Positions 57,901-64,000 of a DNA stretch of 64,000 nucleotides are shown one piece after another. The first letter of the stretch is position 1, and every line of letters starts with the position of its first letter. A program made the translations under genes and the position numbers. The stretch covers positions 8,432,001 through 8,496,000 of the forward strand of contig NC_083566.1 in NCBI RefSeq assembly GCF_019925205.1, given 5' to 3'. The notes under the pieces are model-generated. The model ran no database searches. It had not been told where the DNA came from and saw only the letters and a program-made list of their open reading frames with translations. Source of the stretch: Metopolophium dirhodum. Taxonomy: Eukaryota; Arthropoda; Insecta; Hemiptera; Aphididae.

Positions 57901-60272
57901 AACCTGTCTTTAAAGCAGTAGTGCCATTTAGACAGCACAAGGTCTAAATTTTGAATTCAAGATCCAATATTATTATTATTTGGCCTAAAAAAAAAACTGA
58001 AATGACACCACTATTTAAAAGTATAAATTAATGTTATACAAATTTTGTTTGATTCATCATACTAAAATCTTTCTTTTTTTAATTATATTACTACGTTTGA
58101 TTAGTAACTTGTAAATTAAATCTTAAATATTGCACTGTTATAAAGAAAACATGTTGAAAATGTTATTTTCAAAAAATATCTCTTGTCCTATAGGTAACTT
58201 CACAAGTTGTTACCATCTAGTAATATATAAATTATCGTAATATTGGTTTTTCGGCAAATCTATTACATCACTTATAACTAAAGCGCGGATTTTTAGGTTC
58301 TTAAAAGCTTAAAATATGATGCTAATTTGCTCTAAAAAATCCCCTAAAATAATCTCAAAATATTCCTTAAACTTGTAAATATGCAGATAATATGATTTTT
58401 TTTTTCTTAAATAGTTAAATAAAAACAATGAATAACTTGTATACACCAGTATCGGACCCAGAGGGGGAGCAAAGGGGCATTTGCCCCCCCCCCAAATCAC
58501 CGTGTTTCCCTTTGTTTTGCACTATGTTTAGCCAATTTTTTTACTTTTGTCCACCCGCCCCAAAAAAAAATGAGCCCTGGATCCATCACTGGTATGCACC
58601 ATTTTTTGGTAAAAGATAAATTATTATATTTATTATAAAATCATTCTCATCACGTCGTCAGTTGTCATATACGATAATGTATGGTACAATTATGGACTAA
58701 GAGTAACGTTGTATGACCAACATTATCACTTTAATCACAACCAAGTTGATAATTCAATAATTTTTCATTTTTAACATTCTTAAATCAAATTATTTTTTTT
58801 TTCTAGAAAAATCTAAACTCGAGAAATTAATAAAATATGCTTTTTTATATTCTAAAATATGACAAATAGGCTAAATGTTCTATAATGTCTAAAATATGCA
58901 AAGTAAATTTTTTCCTACGAACTCTATGATGGATAAATCGTCCACATATTTCATCCTCATAAAGCTGCATAAAGCCAATAAAAATATGTAAAAACCTAAA
59001 GATCCGCGCTCTACTAATAACAATATAAACCTATATACAGCTATCCAGGAAGGGATAATGTCATAAGAACATATTTGATAAATTTTGCAAATTTAAGAAA
59101 AAAATTATAGAATTTTTAAGGTATATTTTGCCTATTTTAAGTGCATTTTATTGGACGTGATCAGTTTTTTTGTATAAGCATATTTTAATTTTCCAATGTT
59201 TGTTGATTATTAGACATCAGTATTCAATTTTATTCTTTAGTTTTAATCTCTATATACAAAATTGTCCACCCATATTTGGAGGACAACATCTATATTATGA
59301 CCATACCACATGTTAACAAATAAATTGTAGGGTCTAGTAGTTTATACTAAATTATATTCTCCATTAATTATTTAAAAGTTTTGTTTTTTTTTTTGTTTCA
59401 GGAAAACAAAAAAATTGAAAATCGGTAATTACAGATAATATTAAGGATAATCTATATATGGTAGTCCATTGTCTATTAATAAGTATAGGAAATGTAAATT
59501 ATTGTATACCACTAAAGTGATATATAAATAATGTTAATTTGCTCTACTACTGTAGGTTTTTTTTCATCCTACAAACATACAATACATCGCATGTGTAATA
59601 TTAGTAAATTTACCTATTATTAGATTCAAATTCAAAATCTATGTGTATTTATAAGTTGGTTTTTATGGAAAAATTCAATTATTTTTAGTGAATTTTGAGA
59701 ATGTAAAGTAATAAAATTAAAAAAATGCTGAAAACTTAAAAGTATCTACATACATAAATGTTATAATAATACTACAATAGGTCAATGAACTGACAATACA
59801 TAATTTATTCTACTGAGTGTAAATTTTTTGTAAGGAAAAAACATGACGTGTTGATGGTGTTTGGCATAACTTAATGAATTATAGACAGGAAACAAAACTT
59901 AGGCTTAAACAAAAAAATTTTCCCATTTTTAAACAAAAGTATTTTACTTGTGATTTTATATTAACACTTATTTTTTATTTTTAAACTTATTAACTATTCA
60001 TATTTTTAACAGAAACTCCAGATAGCTGTGACAGAAAGATAGATGAAGCCATAGCTAACATTCCAATTAGTACACGGAAACGCAAGTTGTTTGATAATAA
60101 ACCTCCGTTAATTGACAGTAGTAACATACCTTCTGTAAGAACATAACATTTTTAAATTTTAAGAAAGTTTGATTAAAATAACTTTATTTGTAAACAGGAT
60201 AATTCCTTGAATTCAGTTCTTTCTCCAGTTCGGGCGCTACATCAAATATCAAAACTGCGTGTAAAACAATAA
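51994..60272 (+). CDS. Kinesin-6 family motor protein (KIF20/Subito-like), complete
   Basis: Kinesin-6 motors act on antiparallel microtubules in the anaphase midzone and in cytokinesis or meiotic spindles. The 24 coding exons are 51994-52200, 52290-52363, 52420-52574, 52647-52843, 52911-53187, 53800-53983, 54050-54178, 54245-54534, 54608-54666, 54727-54836, 54909-55020, 55079-55204, 55272-55334, 55403-55513, 56589-56684, 56985-57134, 57192-57219, 57313-57373, 57442-57559, 57643-57684, 57751-57815, 59402-59424, 60013-60134 and 60198-60272. Phases agree throughout and give 957 residues. Motor (about 48-435): P-loop GTTNAGKT 133-140, NKSSSRSH 335-342, DLAGSE 370-375, then PYRESKLTQMF. A roughly 80-residue insert after DPGMIPRTLLLVFNSL is the kinesin-6 hallmark. 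A charged coiled-coil region (about 530-850) follows, then a tail with STRKRKLF and LSPVRALHQISKLRVKQ. The start is the ATG at 51994, since the open frame upstream begins only with TTG. A neighbouring PTPA gene converges on it. Confidence 0.93.
53249..53408. mobile_element. Short copy of a TIR MITE family in kinesin intron 5
   Basis: From 'ttttttaacgatatcaatatttcg' to TATTGTTGAAGAAGCCT it matches, in order, the inverse of the element at 61061-61371: 'aactttttttcagaaatttag', 'aatcgatgtaca', 'actgattttaatgccaaagc'. It appears internally deleted and has a decayed left end. Flanking ATTCATTATT / ATTCACTATT may be a target duplication. Confidence 0.6.
55520..56585. other. Kinesin intron 14, about 1.1 kb, nothing recognised
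   Basis: Much longer than the usual 55-75 bp introns of this gene, so an old insertion is likely, but no element ends were identified. Confidence 0.45.
58282..59010. mobile_element. TIR element in kinesin intron 21, interrupted by a second element
   Basis: The left end AGCGCGGATTTTTAGGTT pairs with the inverted right end AGCGCGGATCTTTAGGTT. 'aaaatatg' motifs recur near both ends. The interior is non-coding AT-rich sequence and contains the hAT-like MITE at 58448-58592. The intron (57816-59401) is the gene's longest. Confidence 0.65.
58448..58592. mobile_element. hAT-like MITE nested in the intron element
   Basis: The ends are AGTATCGGACCCAGAGGGGG and the inverse of CCAGTGATGGATCCAGGG, with internal opposing G and C tracts. 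It is flanked by TATACACC (58440-58447) and TATGCACC (58593-58600), an 8-bp duplication with one mismatch, as expected for hAT insertion. The short open frames here are artefacts. Confidence 0.68.
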
Positions 60273-61050
60273 TATTTTCGTCTCAGAATTATAAATGTAT
60301 ATATAATTTCAACTTATTCCATAATTATTTTTAATTGTATAATGATATATCATAATTTATTTTTTAAATTATTTAAATCATAAATTTATAAATAATAGAA
60401 ATTTTTTTTTTTTGACATTTTTATAACATTTACATTTTTATACAACAACATATAATTAATTTTATCTAATTTATGCGATCTAAATATGCAAGTGTTTGTA
60501 TATGATTATCTTAAATGTGTTTATTCCTGTATCTGATATCCTTGTAAATATTAGATTGAATATAATTAATTTGCATTTTCTACACTATGCTTACTGTTTT
60601 GTTTTTTTTAATCTTATATACTTAAAAGTTTAAATAATTAATTTTCAAGACATGAAATGTTAATATTTTACCTGTTCAGCAATGCTATTGATTTAATTTT
60701 TATTAGTTTCAATAAATTGTGAAAGTTAAGCATATCAAATTATTTTATATATAAAAAATAAATAATTGGCGAATGTGGATGTTTAATCAGGATTCATTAA
60801 AATAATATTCCCCAATACGTAAGCTAAATAAGCTACACAAAAATCTATATTGGATTAGTCTGAATAAGGATATTATGTTAACATTGCCTAGTTGTGAAGT
60901 AAATTAATACAATAGCACAAAAAATAATCTTTGAGTTTCTAACTGTTATACTCGTATATGGTGACTGATAGATTCAAAGCTGGAAATTTAAAATCTGTAT
61001 TGTATGTATCTTAAAGACAGTGTGTTCTAAATGTAATGATACTACTAATT
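60273..61050. other. Kinesin 3' UTR and intergenic
   Basis: AT-rich, with several AATAAA hexamers (for example near 60712 and 60755), any of which could serve as the kinesin poly(A) signal. No gene. Confidence 0.5.
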
Positions 61051-61060
61051 AGTAATTACT

Positions 61061-61371
61061 AGGCTTCTTCAACGATATATTTTTGAATATCGATATGGTT
61101 TTGAATTGTGTGATATTGAATCGCGTATCGAAAAAAAAATTTAGGTATCAATGTATCTATGACTATCATAAATGCCAATACTCAATTGACTGAGTACTAA
61201 GTAGTAACTCGTGGGTATTATATTAACAATTAATTGTTTTGAAATATATTTTTCAAGAGCTTTGGCATGAAAATCAGTTTTCTTGATGTACATCGATTAT
61301 CGATATATTACGATTATCAACACCTAAATTTCTGAAAAAAGTTCGAAATATCGATATCGTTGAAAAAGCCT
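61061..61371. mobile_element. 311-bp TIR MITE between the kinesin and PTPA genes
   Basis: It begins AGGCTTCTTCAACGATAT and ends with the inverse ATATCGTTGAAAAAGCCT. AGTAATTACT flanks both sides (61051-61060 and 61372-61381), a 10-bp direct repeat that is itself palindromic. It is related to the shorter copy in kinesin intron 5. Non-coding. Confidence 0.78.
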
Positions 61372-61379
61372 AGTAATTA

Positions 61380-61865
61380 CTATACAATTTATCTGAAAAA
61401 CAACAAATTGATTGAATGTGAAATTGGAGATGTAAGATTTTGACAAGGGTAATTACTAATTATTATTAAATACAAAGTGTAACTAAAACATTACATATTT
61501 TAATCTTATTATACAAATTAAACTTAAAAGGACAACCTAGGACAAATACAAATTGAAATCAAGAAAATTAATTATATATTATGTAAGGTTCATAATTAGT
61601 ATTAATTTATAATAGTGAATAATATGTTATCATTATTCATCAACGATAAATAATTCAATGTAGAGATCAATGAATATTCATGACATTCAGCAGTGGCCAT
61701 CAGTGATAGTTAGACATTGTCTTCATATTATGTTGGCGATTTTATTGGACTCATTGCATTGGTAATATTAAATGATTTTAGTATAAAGTAGAAAACTTAA
61801 GATGTAGCTGATAATTAATTCACATTAAGTATATTCACATTTGTATAAGTTTACAAATGTGACAA
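61380..61865. other. Intergenic / PTPA 3' UTR
   Basis: AT-rich; presumably the PTPA 3' UTR on the minus strand. No other feature. Confidence 0.45.
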
Positions 61866-61869
61866 TAAT

Positions 61870-63833
61870 TTACTTATTTACTATATTTGGTACTGATTGG
61901 TCGGTTTTCTTTAGTTTTTCCAATAATGACAGTGCAGGAGTTTTCATCACTGATGGTGTAGCAAAGGGTTTTTTTTTTATACATTGTTTAAAATTAAATA
62001 AATTTCCAAAAGGTACATGTTGAATGATTGGGAATTTCCCCAGTACCTGAAATATTGATAATGTATGAATAAAAAATTAAACTATACAAATTTGTAATAT
62101 TACCTCTTTTTTATACATTTTAATTAGACCTTCATTGATTTTATTCCAACTTTGAACACCACTTATATTCCAAAGTTGGTTAGAATGTTCATGAAACAAT
62201 CCTTTTTTTACTTGCATAATGAAATCAATACATCCAAGGAACATATACTTTGATTTAAACTGTTGTACACATTTTTCATCAACAAACAAATTTGGATTAA
62301 AATCTGGGTTTTCTAAAAACAATAATCAATTTGGTTTTTAAAATCCTTAATAGTATTACAATAATTTATTATTACCGATTAGTTGTGCGCTACCCCAAAC
62401 AAAAGGTACAAACTGGTAGTCATCTAAACTCCAAGCACCATGGCTTCCAGCTGGTTCCATTTGATATCTTAGTTGAAGTCTACGAACTATTTCTAAATAT
62501 CTGAAAACGGTATAGTTGTAAACAAATCTATAATTAAAAAATCTATAATTAACTCTGTCAACATATGAATATAACCATTTAACCTTGAAAATAGCACGTT
62601 GACTGTAGCTTTACTGTCACTTTGTTTCAATACGTCTACTTTGTATAAGCCACACAAGAACATACAAAATGACATTTCGTGTCCAGTGCCATAATCGATA
62701 CGAGTTGGATTACCAAAGCTGTCAACAATATAAGCGGTTAGCTCAATAATGTTTTGTTGGTCGACTGACGACAATTCTTTTGACAATATTTCGGGCAATC
62801 TCTGAAAACAAATTTTAAAATAAATCTACACCATTAAATATAATTTTTAATCAATTATTATTATCTAACCGTTTTTAATAAATTGTAAAATGTAGAAAAA
62901 GCTTTATTTCCAAACCTACAGCTCTCTTTCAATGGTTCCACTTCTGTAATCCAATCATCAATTGTGTTTAATACATTTAATAGCTGTGAAATCTCATTTG
63001 ACAGCGTCAAAGTTTTGTTTGATGGTATGGCATACACGGATTTGTTCATGGCTGTTATGAATCCAATATAATCCTATAAAAGACAACAAACATGTCGTTA
63101 TAGTTGTATACCCCCTGCTTGAAATTAGTTTATGAATAAGTAAATGAACGTTGTCATCAGATTTAAAAAAACAAACTCAACATTACATTATATAATAAGT
63201 TCAACACTGAGAAGATACATATACTCTGTTCCAAATAAGAAACCACCAGACGGCCACGGGCAAAACCGTAAATGCGTAAATCTTATTTGGAACAGGGTAT
63301 AATAGAGCTTACAAGACTAGTAATCTATAATATGTTCCAGTAATTTCTCAATGAAATAGTTCAACGAGACAATGAGGTACATATTAACTATATCACTTGA
63401 ACATTATTCATTTCCCATAGAAATTGAAAGTCATTTATGTAAATTAACTAAAAACAAAAATATACTACTATATTTCCTATTTCACGAGTTTCCTAACTGG
63501 GGCCCAGTATTCATTGTATGAAATTCAAATAAAATAAATAAACTAATACTTTTATATTATATTATAAATCAGTGTGCACACAGGATGAACGTGCATCGTA
63601 CCTATTTAAACAGATCGTCGTTGACACTAGACAGACACTATAAACGATCATGAAGAAAGAATTAATATCATACACACAGACAAACGTCTGTCCTAAATCT
63701 TTGAAGATTTGCATCAAGTTTAATCTCAACGAGTAAACTCATAATATTGTCTTATACTTACGTCGTATGCTTCAGATGATTCCCATGCATCCATATCGCT
63801 TTCGTTTTTCACTCTTGTCTTGAACTCCTCCAT
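61870..63833 (-). CDS. PTPA: Serine/threonine-protein phosphatase 2A activator (PTPA), complete
   Basis: PTPA is a peptidyl-prolyl isomerase-type activator that helps load metal into the PP2A catalytic subunit, acting in cytosol and nucleus. Six exons in mRNA order are 63833-63762, 63073-62870, 62801-62584, 62500-62376, 62312-62104 and 62046-61870. Junctions are GT-AG, phases agree, and 334 residues result, within the family's usual size. Diagnostic blocks are WESSEAYDDYIGFITAMN (24-41 region), RFGNKAFSTFY, RIDYGTGHEMSF (126-137; conserved nucleotide/peptide-binding stretch), EPAGSHGAWSLDDYQFVPF, WGSAQL, FLGCIDFIMQVKKG and LGKFPIIQHVPFGNL. Family proteins usually end soon after the last block. 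Here about 40 extra Lys-rich residues follow (PSVMKTPALSLLEKLKK). The gene converges on the kinesin, with the two stop codons 1.6 kb apart. Confidence 0.95.
63220..63301. mobile_element. 82-bp hairpin element in PTPA intron 1
   Basis: TATACTCTGTTCCAAATAAG at the left and its near-perfect inverse CTTATTTGGAACAGGGTATA at the right enclose a roughly 40-bp loop. It resembles the 'tatacaggg' hairpin class seen at 5651-5757. Non-coding. Confidence 0.65.
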
Positions 63834-64000
63834 ATTGCCGCAAATTTAAAGACGAAATTCGCGTTCTGAGAGGATTGTAGTAGTCAATAGTCACGTTACT
63901 CTTGTAGTCGAGTTGCACGGCGGTATATGATTTCTGTTCGAGCAATTTAATTGAATTTATCATGCTAATAACTAACAAGTATTAAGTAATGACTAATAAG

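Overview
The window looks like nuclear DNA from an aphid or close hemipteran relative. It is strongly AT-rich, has spliced genes with GT-AG introns, is full of short 'taggtacctacctat'-type runs, carries a few copies of the insect telomere unit CCTAA, and is crowded with short non-autonomous transposons and two SINEs. The species cannot be named from sequence alone. Four protein genes can be supported.

Left part (about 1-27,000, minus strand): a large bestrophin chloride-channel gene is spread over at least 18 kb. Seven coding exons were placed with exact splice sites (5198-5305, 5456-5590, 14433-14671, 17601-17839, 21491-21620, 22414-22588, 22991-23101). The usual MTxxYT-type first exon and the exons after the calcium clasp were not found, so the gene is incomplete here. 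The most interesting feature of the window is that exons 17601-17839 and 14433-14671 are a diverged tandem duplicate. Both are 239 nt, with the same entry phase (1) and exit phase (0). Including both, or neither, breaks the frame, so each mRNA must use exactly one. The pair would give two channel isoforms differing across the cytosolic and aperture-proximal segment.

Middle (about 27,000-50,000): this holds a three-exon unrecognised acidic/basic low-complexity protein on the minus strand (37417-41597) with a probable 5' UTR exon near 42.5 kb. The rest is non-coding DNA with many mobile elements: a family member inserted inside another copy of the same family, a TTAA-flanked piggyBac-type MITE, hairpin MITEs, and a Helitron with a nested inverted-repeat element.

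Right part (about 50,400-64,000): a complete 24-coding-exon kinesin-6 gene (KIF20/Subito-like, 957 aa, plus strand) converges on a complete six-exon PTPA gene (PP2A phosphatase activator, 334 aa, minus strand). The kinesin gene has mostly 55-75 bp introns, but three long ones carry or may carry transposons, including a hAT-like MITE nested inside another element.

The bestrophin introns carry a jockey-type reverse-transcriptase remnant, a 5S-rRNA-derived SINE next to a tRNA-derived SINE with target-site duplications, a palindromic MITE with 9-bp direct repeats, and an element with three plus three inverted subterminal repeats. The genes do not form a pathway; they are ordinary neighbours (ion channel, mitotic motor, phosphatase activator). 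Homology calls come from reading motifs, not from database searches.
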